Below are positions 7,473 through 15,512 of a stretch of 33,606 nucleotides of DNA, in pieces. Position numbers and translations under genes: made by a program. Position 1 is the first letter of the stretch. The number at the start of each line of letters is the position of its first letter. The notes beneath the pieces are model-generated. The model worked only from the letters and a program-made list of their open reading frames with translations, was not told where the DNA came from and searched no databases. Source of the stretch: Gracilibacillus halophilus YIM-C55.5 (GTDB lineage: Bacteria > Bacillota > Bacilli > Bacillales > Amphibacillaceae); NCBI RefSeq assembly GCF_000359605.1, contig NZ_APML01000029.1, positions 1 through 33,606 of the forward strand. The letters run 5' to 3'.

Positions 7473-8441
7473 ATGAAATTAGGTGTATTCACCGTACCTT
7501 TTTCAGAAAAGAATGTAGATGAAATGTTAGATTATGTGGCTGACAAAGGGATTGAAGCTGTAGAACTAGGGACTGGTGGTTATCCTGGGAATGCTCACTG
7601 TAACGTGGATGAATTATTAGATGATACCAATAAGCAAAATGAATTTTTGAATAAATGTAAACAAAGAGGCATTATTATTAGTGCTTTAAGCTGTCACGCA
7701 AATCCACTCCATCCACAAAAGCAAATATCGGAAGAAGCCGATCAGTTATTTGACAAAACAATAAAATTAGCGAGTCAACTCGATGTCCCTGTCGTCAATA
7801 CTTTTTCAGGATGTCCTGGAGATCATGAACATGCAAAATACCCGAACTGGCCAGTTGCACCATGGCCTAACGACTTTCAAGAGATTCTCACATGGCAATG
7901 GGAAGAAAAAATCATTCCTTACTGGAAGAAGAAAGCTGAATTAGCTGACACCCTTCAAGTAAAAATTGCATTGGAATTACACGGTGGTTTTTCTGTGCAC
8001 ACACCACAGAATCTTCTTCGCTTACGAGAGGCATGCGGGCCAGCTATCGGCGCAAATTTAGATCCTAGCCATATGTGGTGGCAAGGAATCGATCCAGTCG
8101 AGTCCATTAAGATATTAGGTCGAGAAAATGCCATTCATCATTTTCATGCAAAAGATACGACGATCGATCAAGGGAATATGAACCGGAATGGCCTTACTGA
8201 TATGACATCTTATGCAGACATGCAAAACCGAGCTTGGTACTTTCGAACAGTAGGGTTTGGCCATGAAACAAAAGATTGGGCTGACATGATCAGTGCCTTG
8301 CGACTGTATGGCTATGATTACGTTGTGAGTATCGAGCACGAGGACGGTCTGATGTCCATCGATGAAGGCTTTTCAAAGGCGGTAGAACATTTAAAACCAG
8401 TGATGGTAAAAGAATCAGTCGGTGACATGTGGTGGGTGTAA
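7473..8441 (+). CDS. Sugar phosphate isomerase/epimerase (xylose-isomerase-like TIM barrel)
   Basis: A 322-residue enzyme of the AP-endonuclease-2 / xylose-isomerase-like family. The expected divalent-metal ligands are present: E168 in ALELHGG, D197 in NLDPSH, a histidine in HHFHAKD (222-228) and E288 in SIEHED. AAAGGAGGAG lies at ideal distance from ATG 7473. It is transcribed divergently from lacI and carries the same operator, so it is part of the same pathway as the ABC transporter and Gfo/Idh/MocA dehydrogenase. Relatives interconvert keto-sugars, inosose or sugar phosphates; the exact substrate is unknown. No sugar kinase is encoded nearby, so the pathway is either non-phosphorylated at this stage or completed elsewhere. 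Confidence 0.88.
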   Translation: MKLGVFTVPFSEKNVDEMLDYVADKGIEAVELGTGGYPGNAHCNVDELLDDTNKQNEFLNKCKQRGIIISALSCHANPLHPQKQISEEADQLFDKTIKLASQLDVPVVNTFSGCPGDHEHAKYPNWPVAPWPNDFQEILTWQWEEKIIPYWKKKAELADTLQVKIALELHGGFSVHTPQNLLRLREACGPAIGANLDPSHMWWQGIDPVESIKILGRENAIHHFHAKDTTIDQGNMNRNGLTDMTSYADMQNRAWYFRTVGFGHETKDWADMISALRLYGYDYVVSIEHEDGLMSIDEGFSKAVEHLKPVMVKESVGDMWWV

Positions 8442-8593
8442 TGTCATTTTTGTCAAATTGCAATTTACTTTATAAATTACGTATCCATGCGCTAATATCA
8501 AGAAATAACTGCAAAATCAGAATTAAACGATACATGGAATCGCTCACAGAACTATAATGGCTTGTTAACTAATTTTCTACACTTTAAAAACAA

Positions 8594-8640
8594 CCCGAAA
8601 TTTACTTGATTATCACGTGGTCAGGTAAATTTCGGGTTTT
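8594..8640 (+). terminator. Rho-independent terminator after the isomerase gene
   Basis: A 16-base-pair stem with one G-T wobble (arms CCCGAAATTTACTTGA at 8594-8609 and TCAGGTAAATTTCGGG at 8621-8636) is followed by TTTT. It lies about 150 bases beyond the isomerase stop codon. I see nothing gene-like in 8442-8593. Confidence 0.8.
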
Positions 8641-8809
8641 CCATTATCTAATTTATTAAGACTACTAAATAAAATTCCGATATGACGAAATTTATGTTTC
8701 AGAGTCATTCGATTACTCGATTATGTATGATAAAATCAATCAATCATATAAAAGAAAAGACGATAAGACAACACTTTTCCTTTGGATATGGCAAAAGTTT
8801 ATGTGTAAT

Positions 8810-8829
8810 TATAATGAAAGCGTTATTAC
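8810..8829 (+). promoter_or_regulatory. Possible -10 box with overlapping CcpA cre site
   Basis: A consensus TATAAT (8810-8815), without a clear -35, is followed by TGAAAGCGTTATTA (8815-8828). This matches the Bacillus catabolite-responsive element core TGNAANCGN well but has T where the second-half C is expected. If real, CcpA bound here would block transcription of the PTS regulator gene when preferred sugars are present. The rest of 8641-8871 shows no gene. Confidence 0.35.
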
Positions 8830-8871
8830 AATATAAACAACAAAATTTTTCACTAGGAAAGGAGGTTACAG

Positions 8872-10635
8872 ATGAACAAGAGGATACAAACATTACTCAA
8901 ACAACTTATTGGAAGAAAAGAAGCCGTAACCAGCAAACAACTGGCCTCGATGTTATTCGTTAGTTCGAGAACAATAAGAAATGATATAAAAATCCTTGAC
9001 CAAACTTTACAACAAAATGGCGCAAACATTTTAGGTTCACGTGGGTATGGCTATCGATTACAGGTTTTCAATGATGAGAAATTTAAGACTTTTATTGAGG
9101 GATTAATGTTCGATCAAGATAGAGTACCAGTCGAACCTGAGGATCGAGTTAAGTTTCTAGTTGATAAGTTTTTATTATCAACTAATTACTTAAAAATCGA
9201 GGATATAACAGAAGAACTATTCGTAAGTAGATCAACCTTACAGAATGACCTGAGAGACGTGAAAGTCATTCTTAATAAATACGGTTTACATTTAGACAAA
9301 CGACCTAATTATGGACTCAAAATAACCGGCGATGAAAAAGACATTCGTTTTGCGATATCTGAAGAAATATACAAACGTGATTTTGCAAAACCAACACAGA
9401 ATAAGTATTCCGAGTCGATGTTTTTGTCAACTGAACAAATTGATATAATTCATCAAATTGTTCTATCCCACATGCGAGAAACCGATATTAATTTATCAGA
9501 TATTGCTCTTTCTAACTTAGTGATTCATATTGCGATTGCATGTAAGCGCATTGAACAAGATCATTATGTCAGTTCAAATTCTATTAGCATAAATGAAATT
9601 ATTGACTCTACAGAATACAGTATTGCCATTCAATTATTGAAAGAAGTTGAAAAAGAATTAGATCTCTCATTTCCAGACGAAGAAATTTACTATGTTACGA
9701 TGCACTTATTAGGTACAAAAATATTTTCATCTCAACATTGGCAAGCTGTAACAAGTCAAATGGATGCTTCAATTGTGGAAACAGTTCGACTCATGATCCA
9801 GCAAGTAAGCCATCACTTAAAGCTTGACCTAGAAAATGATCATGAACTATTTGCCGGAATTGCCGTTCATTTAAAACCGACCATTCATCGTTACCGTTAT
9901 GGTATGAATATAAGAAATCCTATTCTTGATGCTATAAAAGAGAACTATCCCCTTGCATTTGAAGCTGGTGTGATAGCTGGAAAAGTTATTGAGGATCATC
10001 AAAACATTACAGTTAATGAAAATGAAATTGGTTATCTTGCTTTACATTTTGGAGCGGCGATGGAAAGAACAAAATTAGATAACAAACGAAAAAAGTGCTT
10101 AATTGTATGTACAACAGGCATTGGTAGTTCTCAGCTATTATTATATAAGTTACGTACGAATTTCTCTAACAAATTGGATATTATCAGGACAACTGAATTG
10201 CATAATTTAAATCTATATATCGATGAAGTAGATTTTATTATCAGTACAGTTCCATTACCTTCGGATATACACATGCCGCATGTTGTGGTTAGCACCATAT
10301 TAGGGGAACAAGATATTCATTCAATTGAACAACATATTGATAATAAACGAAACAATGTTGTCGAAAAGTATCTAGAATCTAGTAACATATTTATGAATCA
10401 ACCATTGACCTCCCCTACAGAAGTTATACAATTTTTGGGTGAACAATTAATAGATAAAGGAATAGTCAGAAGCAATTTTATCGAGTCTGTACTAGAAAGA
10501 GAACGGGCAGCACCAACAAGCTATGGTAATTTAGTTGCTATTCCGCATCCGCTTGAACCACAATCGAACCAGACATTTTGGTCTTTTTGTATTCTTAATG
10601 AACCATTCAATGGGGAAAAAACTCAGTTCAAATAG
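8872..10635 (+). CDS. PRD-containing PTS regulator (LicR/BglG/MtlR class), frameshifted near the C terminus
   Basis: A multidomain transcriptional activator controlled by PTS phosphorylation. In order: two N-terminal helix-turn-helix regions (LASMLFVSSRTIRNDIKIL and ITEELFVSRSTLQNDLRDV); two PRD domains with conserved histidines (SNLVIHIAIAC, YYVTMHLLGTK, AGIAVHLKP, YLALHFGAAME); an EIIB-like domain with cysteine in CLIVCTTGIGSSQ (about residue 413); and an EIIA-like domain with active histidine in VAIPHPLEP (about residue 559). The frame stops at 10635 inside the EIIA domain, but the missing homologous segment (QIVCLLNVGENN and onward) continues in another frame to 10790. One deleted base near 10626 explains it; the repaired protein would be 639 residues, normal for LicR-type proteins. 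It probably activates the PTS/sulfatase operon at 12035-15472. AAAGGAGG precedes ATG 8872. Confidence 0.88.
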   Translation: MNKRIQTLLKQLIGRKEAVTSKQLASMLFVSSRTIRNDIKILDQTLQQNGANILGSRGYGYRLQVFNDEKFKTFIEGLMFDQDRVPVEPEDRVKFLVDKFLLSTNYLKIEDITEELFVSRSTLQNDLRDVKVILNKYGLHLDKRPNYGLKITGDEKDIRFAISEEIYKRDFAKPTQNKYSESMFLSTEQIDIIHQIVLSHMRETDINLSDIALSNLVIHIAIACKRIEQDHYVSSNSISINEIIDSTEYSIAIQLLKEVEKELDLSFPDEEIYYVTMHLLGTKIFSSQHWQAVTSQMDASIVETVRLMIQQVSHHLKLDLENDHELFAGIAVHLKPTIHRYRYGMNIRNPILDAIKENYPLAFEAGVIAGKVIEDHQNITVNENEIGYLALHFGAAMERTKLDNKRKKCLIVCTTGIGSSQLLLYKLRTNFSNKLDIIRTTELHNLNLYIDEVDFIISTVPLPSDIHMPHVVVSTILGEQDIHSIEQHIDNKRNNVVEKYLESSNIFMNQPLTSPTEVIQFLGEQLIDKGIVRSNFIESVLERERAAPTSYGNLVAIPHPLEPQSNQTFWSFCILNEPFNGEKTQFK

Positions 10636-10790
10636 TTTGCTTATTAAATGTGGGTGAAAACAATCAAGAAGAATTAGAGCCGATGTATCAACACTTGATT
10701 CAGTTAGTAGACGATAAAAATACAATTCAAAAAATACTTACCGCCAAAACGTCGTTACAAGTTTATCAAATTCTTCTTAATGAAACTTAG
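10626..10790 (+). pseudogene. Frameshifted C-terminal remnant of the PRD regulator EIIA domain
   Basis: This stretch has no start codon of its own. It encodes, in the frame displaced from the upstream gene, the final 54 residues of an EIIA(Mtl/Fru)-type domain (VQIVCLLNVGENN ... TSLQVYQILLNET), ending at TAG 10788-10790. Inserting one G in CAGTTCAA at 10624-10631 (CAG-GTT-CAA) restores an uninterrupted domain. It is part of the gene that starts at 8872. Confidence 0.8.
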
Positions 10791-10842
10791 CTCTTTCTAC
10801 TTAGATATGTTGAGCATTTTAATAACCGACACATTCATCCAA

Positions 10843-10898
10843 TGTAATAAATTACGTTTTATGAAATCATCATTATATAATTTTATATATCATCATTA
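10843..10898 (+). promoter_or_regulatory. Regulatory region of the FGE gene: TATAAT box, direct repeats, operator-like palindrome
   Basis: The 151-base gap before the FGE gene holds TATAAT at 10876-10881 with no good -35. Two copies of ATCATCATTA lie at 10866-10875 and 10889-10898, 23 bases (about two helical turns) apart on either side of it. TGTAATAAATTACG at 10843-10856 resembles the half-sites of the LacI operator at 7306 but lacks the central CG. The weak -35 would fit activator-dependent transcription. Function is inferred only. Confidence 0.3.
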
Positions 10899-10941
10899 AT
10901 CATTTATACAATCAGATAGTAAGGGAGAGTGTGAAGTAAAC

Positions 10942-11886
10942 ATGGAGGAACACAATTTAAGTTGTTGTCATGTAAGTAGAGCTGATTTTTTGTCTAGTAG
11001 TAAAAAAGAAGAGAATTTCATTATCCAATCAGAAAGTTCCAGTATAAAAGACATGGTGTTGTTAAATGGCGGAAAGTATATGATGGGAACCAATGATGAT
11101 GAAGGCATCAAAGCAGATGGAGAAAGTCCAATACAAGAGGTCACAGTGTCTCCTTTTTATATAGATATTCATACAGTAACCAATCAAGAGTTTCAAAACT
11201 TTGTAGAAGATACTGGGTATAAAACAGAAGCTGAACAATATGGCTGGTCTTTTGTATTTTATCAATTTATAGAAAAAAATTCTCCTCATAAAGTACAGCA
11301 AGTACCTCATACACCGTGGTGGCTCGCTGTCGAATCAGCTTACTGGTACCAACCAGAGGGGAAAGGATCTACCATTGAGAATCGTATGGATCATCCGGTT
11401 GTTCATATATCATGGAATGACGCTCATGCATATAGCAAGTGGGCAGGAAAAAGACTCCCTACAGAAAAAGAATGGGAATATGCAGCAAGAGGTGGATTGA
11501 ATCAAAAAAAGTATCCATGGGGAGATGAGTTAACACCAAATGAAGAACATTACTGTAATATTTGGCAAGGTGAATTTCCACAACATAATACCAAGAAAGA
11601 TGGGTATATTGGAACAGCACCAGCAACTGAATTTCCCGCAAATGGTTTTGGTTTATACAATGTATCAGGGAATGTGTGGGAATGGTGTGCCGATACTTTT
11701 CAAATCAATCGGAATGGAAAAGTTGACAATGAAAAAGTGGATGGTAATATTCCAAAAGTAATACGAGGTGGATCTTATTTATGCCATCATTCATATTGTA
11801 ACCGATATCGAGTAGCAGCTAGGAGTTCGAATACAGCTGATAGTTCTTCAGGGAATATTGGTTTTAGATGTGTAAAAGATGTATAA
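10942..11886 (+). CDS. Formylglycine-generating enzyme (sulfatase-modifying factor, aerobic copper type)
   Basis: Converts the cysteine of a sulfatase CxPxR motif into formylglycine using O2. The protein is 314 residues and has the full FGE-sulfatase fold: GGKYMMGT (43-50), the HPVVHISWNDAHAYSKWAGK block, RLPTEKEWEYAARGG, and GLYNVSGNVWEWCAD. The C-terminal active-site segment GGSYLCHHSYCNRYR carries both catalytic, copper-binding cysteines (C281 and C286), in the same CxxxxC spacing as human FGE (C336/C341). This separates it from the many paralogs (EgtB, PvdO) that lack the pair. No signal peptide is seen, so it acts in the cytoplasm. Its evident client is the sulfatase encoded convergently at 12035-13492. 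The ribosome binding site GGGAG is rather distant from ATG 10942. Confidence 0.93.
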   Translation: MEEHNLSCCHVSRADFLSSSKKEENFIIQSESSSIKDMVLLNGGKYMMGTNDDEGIKADGESPIQEVTVSPFYIDIHTVTNQEFQNFVEDTGYKTEAEQYGWSFVFYQFIEKNSPHKVQQVPHTPWWLAVESAYWYQPEGKGSTIENRMDHPVVHISWNDAHAYSKWAGKRLPTEKEWEYAARGGLNQKKYPWGDELTPNEEHYCNIWQGEFPQHNTKKDGYIGTAPATEFPANGFGLYNVSGNVWEWCADTFQINRNGKVDNEKVDGNIPKVIRGGSYLCHHSYCNRYRVAARSSNTADSSSGNIGFRCVKDV

Positions 11887-11936
11887 GTAAATGACATTAC
11901 TAAGATGAAATGTCACAAATCGAAAATGAAGAGTAT

Positions 11937-11983
11937 AAACCCGCAAGTTTGGCTGATCAATATCAGCTAACATGCGGGTTTTC
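11937..11983. terminator. Bidirectional terminator between convergent FGE and sulfatase genes
   Basis: AAACCCGCA (11937-11945) pairs with TGCGGGTTT (11973-11981), with an additional inner stem GCTGAT/ATCAGC. A short T-tract follows on the plus strand and a weaker one on the minus strand. It lies between two convergent stop codons. Confidence 0.75.
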
Positions 11984-12034
11984 ATCACTGGCAATTTTTT
12001 GTCCTACCCTTGTATTTTATGAAGCAAATGATCC

Positions 12035-13492
12035 TTAGAATCTACTATCTCTCTTATGAGGTACAACATCACCTGTTTCAAAGAAATGTCGCAACATACG
12101 ACTCTGAAACGTTTGGATTTTGTTTTGATATTTCTTCTCGTTAATTAAATTTTTTCTTTCGTAAGGGTCATTAGCGACACAGTAAAACTCGTCCTCTTCA
12201 TATAACCGATAAACATATTTATATTCATCGTCTCTGATCATCATCGCTTTAGTGTGATGTGGCATTTTTTCCTGCTCTGTTGTTCGCGCCCAATATACTG
12301 TATCTGGGGAGTGACCTGCATCCATTGCATGTGTTTCTCCTTCTAACCTCCCTCCTTCAGAAAATACAACATCTCGATGATCATCTTCTCCATTTAAAAC
12401 ATGTCTTAGCGATTTACCAAAATGAGTATGGTCAGGTTGAATGTCTAACAAATCGTACAATGTTGCTTGAATATCAATCAACTCTACCAGAGCATCTGTC
12501 TTACGAGGTTCAAATGTCATATCTTGCGAAGGTTTTATAACTAACGGAACACGTGTAAGCATATCTTCAAATGTATTTTGATTTTTTTCAGCAATTTCAT
12601 AATCTCCTGTATAATCCCCATGATCACTGAAGAAGACGATTATCGTGTCATCATATAGATCTTTTGCTTTTAATGTATCTAATAACTCCCCAATATATTG
12701 ATCTAACTTCGTGCCCATTGCATAGTAAACATGCTTCATTTTCTTCAGTTGTTCATCTGACCAATTATATAACTTTTGATTTTCACGAATACCTTGAAGT
12801 ATGCTTGGTTTCTGTTCTAATTCTTCTGGTGTAAGTCGAATAGATTCAGGAATGTCCTCAGCATTTATTTGATCAAACCATTCTTGTTCAATTTCATATG
12901 GGGGATGTGGTAATGATAATGCTAAATAAACACAGAAAGGATCATCACCATAAGCATCACCATTAATAAAATCTATCGCACTATGAATTTGCTGTCCATC
13001 TATATTATTAATATCCTCTGTGACACCTCCATAGTGGGAATAATCTACTTCTTTCACTTCTCGTTTAGGCTGATCTGTTTTTTTATTTTGCTTCATTTCT
13101 TCCATATATTTTTTAAAGAATTCGGAATACTTGTCCTCTCTTGTACTGCAATATTTATAATCATCACCTTCGACTTTCAAGAAATCCGATCTCCCACCCC
13201 AGTACACGTGATAACCCGATTGTTTCATCGTTTTTAAAATATTTGGTTGTTCATCATCCATCAAATAATGCATTGTACGAAAACCTTTAGTATGAGGATA
13301 CCAACCCGTTAAGAACGAGTTTCTACTCGGTACACAAACAGGATTTTGGCAATAAGCATTTGAAAATCCAACACCTTCTTCTGCAAGTTGATCAATATTT
13401 GGTGTCTTTACAGAACTGTTCCCTGTATAACCTATTGAATCAGACCTCCATTGATCAGCAACAATCATTACTACATTTGGTTTTTCACTCAT
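12035..13492 (-). CDS. Cys-type (formylglycine) sulfatase, predicted cytoplasmic
   Basis: A 485-residue S1-family sulfatase of the alkaline phosphatase superfamily. The metal-binding N terminus is NVVMIVADQWRSD (D13). The modification motif is C53-V-P-S-R57 within NPVCVPSRNSFLTG, exactly the CxPxR recognised by FGE. A likely catalytic histidine lies in LPHPPY (H196), and metal ligands D290/H291 are in FFSDHGDYTGDY. There is no signal peptide, so it desulfates an intracellular substrate. As the last gene of the EIIA-EIIB-EIIC operon it most likely acts on the sugar phosphate imported by the PTS. The substrate (O- or N-sulfated hexose or disaccharide) is not predictable. ATG 13492 has no ribosome binding site of its own; translation may be coupled to a short upstream ORF at 13489-13524. 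Confidence 0.92.
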   Translation of the reverse strand: MSEKPNVVMIVADQWRSDSIGYTGNSSVKTPNIDQLAEEGVGFSNAYCQNPVCVPSRNSFLTGWYPHTKGFRTMHYLMDDEQPNILKTMKQSGYHVYWGGRSDFLKVEGDDYKYCSTREDKYSEFFKKYMEEMKQNKKTDQPKREVKEVDYSHYGGVTEDINNIDGQQIHSAIDFINGDAYGDDPFCVYLALSLPHPPYEIEQEWFDQINAEDIPESIRLTPEELEQKPSILQGIRENQKLYNWSDEQLKKMKHVYYAMGTKLDQYIGELLDTLKAKDLYDDTIIVFFSDHGDYTGDYEIAEKNQNTFEDMLTRVPLVIKPSQDMTFEPRKTDALVELIDIQATLYDLLDIQPDHTHFGKSLRHVLNGEDDHRDVVFSEGGRLEGETHAMDAGHSPDTVYWARTTEQEKMPHHTKAMMIRDDEYKYVYRLYEEDEFYCVANDPYERKNLINEKKYQNKIQTFQSRMLRHFFETGDVVPHKRDSRF

Positions 13493-13524
13493 ATTTGTAT
13501 AAGGAGATAATACTCCATAAGCAT
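13489..13524 (-). CDS. Possible leader mini-ORF coupled to the sulfatase gene
   Basis: An 11-codon frame (ATG 13524, or ATG 13518 giving nine codons; ends YYLLIQI) has a strong GAGGAG ribosome binding site upstream. Its TGA overlaps the sulfatase start as ATGA. The sulfatase ATG lacks its own ribosome binding site, so the mini-ORF could deliver ribosomes by translational coupling. It overlaps an inverted repeat (GGAGATAAT at 13503-13511, ATTATCTCC at 13523-13531) that could mask the site. The peptide itself need not have a function. Confidence 0.35.
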   Translation of the reverse strand: MLMEYYLLIQI

Positions 13525-13556
13525 TATCTCCTCTTTCCTCCTCTCTAATTTAAAGA

Positions 13557-14831
13557 TTAGTTTTGGTCCTGATTTTCTTCATCTGTTATGGCTTGTTTAT
13601 CAAGCAGTCGAAAGAATGGAAAATAAATTGCAATCGACATGACAATGCTTACTAGTTGCCACAGCGCCAACATGATTCCACCTTGAACAAAACCACCTAT
13701 AAATAAAGGTGAACCTACTGGCATCGGTGTTCCATTAGCAATTGGTAGAATACCAGTACTCATTAACAAGTATGTTGTCAAACCAATGATGACAGGAGCT
13801 CCAATAAAAGGAATCACCATTAATGGGTTAAACATGATTGGTGTACCAAATATAAGTGGTTCATTGATACTAAAGAAGGATGCAGGTAGTGCTAATTTCC
13901 CTAATGTTTTGTATCGTTGGCTTTTTGCTCTAAAAGCCATTAAAATACATAACCCAATGGTTGCACCACCACCACCTAGTGAAATGAATTCTGTATACAG
14001 ACCCATCGAAACAATATTAGTGGGCTCTTCACCAGCTGCTATCTGATCTAAGTTCTCTAAACCTAACGGCATCCACACAGTAAGTAAAACAGGAGATAAT
14101 ACCAATCCACCATGAATCCCCAATAACCACAAAAGGTTAATCATTAATACAACAATAATTAAAGACCAGAATCCACTGCCTAAGTTTTGTAAAGGTATTT
14201 GAATGATAGAATAAATGGCATTCGGCATACTATCATATGATGTTGTTTTAAATATTCCGGCAATAATTAGAAAAATGACTGGAACGACAATACCAGGAAT
14301 TAAATTTGAAAAACTCTTAGAAACAGTCGGAGGGACACCACTTGGCATTTTTATGGTCCAACCTTTTTTTACGATATACACATAAATACGGGTAGCAAGC
14401 AGTGCAACAAAAATGGCTGTAAATAAACCTTGTGCACCTAAGAATTCAAATGGTAGAAAGTCTGCTTCCTCCATCGTTGAAATCGGTATCAATATAAAGA
14501 AACTAACTAAGGCAATTAAACCTGCACCCTGTCCATCTTCTTCAAATAAGGATGCTAGTTTGGATGAGATAAAGAAAACAGCAAAAATAGAAATTAATCC
14601 GATTGTCATGGAATACGGGATTCCCACAACACTTTTTAAACCGGTATTTTCTAGAAATTGTTGATAACTATCTATACTAATATTGTTCAATAAATTTGCG
14701 AATGCGCCAAGAATGATAATGGGCAAGATGGATGAAAGACCTTGGGAAATGGCTTTCATATAAAAATTTTCATTTAATTTTCCTGAGAATGACTGAAGTC
14801 TTGATTGAAAACTCTGCATTTTCGCCCCCAT
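13557..14831 (-). CDS. PTS lactose/cellobiose family EIIC permease
   Basis: The 424-residue membrane channel of a Lac-family PTS. It has about ten hydrophobic segments and family blocks such as GLSSILPIIILGAFANLL, GIHGGLVLSPVLL, FFSINEPLIFGTPIMFNPLMVIPF and NGTPMPVGSPLFIGG. The SINEPLIFG-type segment is the hallmark sugar-binding region of CelB/LicC-type transporters. ATG 14831 follows AAAGGAG at seven bases. It is third in the operon EIIA-EIIB-EIIC-sulfatase and transports and phosphorylates its sugar with the EIIB and EIIA encoded upstream. The company of a sulfatase suggests a sulfated beta-linked disaccharide or amino sugar. Confidence 0.93.
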   Translation of the reverse strand: MGAKMQSFQSRLQSFSGKLNENFYMKAISQGLSSILPIIILGAFANLLNNISIDSYQQFLENTGLKSVVGIPYSMTIGLISIFAVFFISSKLASLFEEDGQGAGLIALVSFFILIPISTMEEADFLPFEFLGAQGLFTAIFVALLATRIYVYIVKKGWTIKMPSGVPPTVSKSFSNLIPGIVVPVIFLIIAGIFKTTSYDSMPNAIYSIIQIPLQNLGSGFWSLIIVVLMINLLWLLGIHGGLVLSPVLLTVWMPLGLENLDQIAAGEEPTNIVSMGLYTEFISLGGGGATIGLCILMAFRAKSQRYKTLGKLALPASFFSINEPLIFGTPIMFNPLMVIPFIGAPVIIGLTTYLLMSTGILPIANGTPMPVGSPLFIGGFVQGGIMLALWQLVSIVMSIAIYFPFFRLLDKQAITDEENQDQN

Positions 14832-14849
14832 GTTTCCACTCCTTTATGA

Positions 14850-15152
14850 TTATTTTTCGATTAAATTTAATGCCCAATCCAATACTTTCTGACCATTCAT
14901 TGTACCGTAGTCAACACTATTAATGACTTCAACGGGAATATTGGCATACTTGTCTTTATAATCATTTAATAAATATGAAACTTGTGGTCCAAGTAAAAGA
15001 ACATCAGCATCTTCAACGTACTTTTCTAACTCTCCCCCTGAAGTAGCATTAATCCTAATTTCATCCTCTTTATTTTTTGCTGCTTCCTCCATTTTGTTCA
15101 CTAACATACTTGTGGACATACCTGCTGCACAAACTAATAAAATATTTTTCAT
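14850..15152 (-). CDS. PTS lactose/cellobiose family EIIB component
   Basis: A 100-residue cytoplasmic phosphocarrier. The phosphorylated cysteine is C8 in LLVCAAGMSTSMLV, the standard EIIB(Lac/Cel) P-loop. Length and the middle block DADVLLLGPQVSYLL match the family. AGGAGG lies at good distance from ATG 15152. It takes phosphate from the EIIA encoded directly upstream and passes it to the sugar crossing EIIC. The spacing to both neighbours is short, so it is co-transcribed with them. Confidence 0.95.
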   Translation of the reverse strand: MKNILLVCAAGMSTSMLVNKMEEAAKNKEDEIRINATSGGELEKYVEDADVLLLGPQVSYLLNDYKDKYANIPVEVINSVDYGTMNGQKVLDWALNLIEK

Positions 15153-15154
15153 TT

Positions 15155-15472
15155 TTATACTTCCTCCTGCTTTATGTTTTGGTATAATTCAATCATTTCT
15201 TGAGCTAAATCTCTTACAGTCATAGCATTCATTAAGTGATCCTGTGCATGGACCATAAGAAGAGTAATCTCTGATCCTTCTCCTCTTGTCTCAGCTTGAA
15301 TCAAATCAGTTTGCACCCGATGCGCTTGCGATAATTCTTCATTGGCATCGTCAATCAATCTTTCTGCTTCTTGAAAATCACCTTCCTTTGCTTTTTTAAT
15401 AGAAGAAAGTGCATTACTTCTTGCATTTCCTCCATGGACGATAATCCCCATGATAATCTCTTGATAATCCAA
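15155..15472 (-). CDS. PTS lactose/cellobiose family EIIA component
   Basis: A 105-residue all-helical EIIA(Lac/Cel) subunit. The phosphorylated histidine is H75 in LLMVHAQDHLMNAM, the strict family motif, and the N terminus has the usual GIIVHGGNARSNAL block. The start is TTG 15472, supported by GGGGGG seven bases upstream; the next in-frame ATG (MGIIVHGG) would remove conserved residues. It is the first gene of the four-gene PTS/sulfatase operon. Phosphate comes from HPr, and the same cascade probably also phosphorylates the PRD regulator at 8872. Confidence 0.94.
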   Translation of the reverse strand: MDYQEIIMGIIVHGGNARSNALSSIKKAKEGDFQEAERLIDDANEELSQAHRVQTDLIQAETRGEGSEITLLMVHAQDHLMNAMTVRDLAQEMIELYQNIKQEEV

Positions 15473-15512
15473 CCGAGAGCCCCCCTTTGCATTTAATTTT
15501 TTCTATAGCTAA

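Noticed and set aside
8682..8963. Open frame of 93 codons upstream of and overlapping the PTS regulator start
   Set aside because: It has no ribosome binding site, spans the regulator's promoter region and enters the regulator gene in another frame. Its product resembles nothing known to me.
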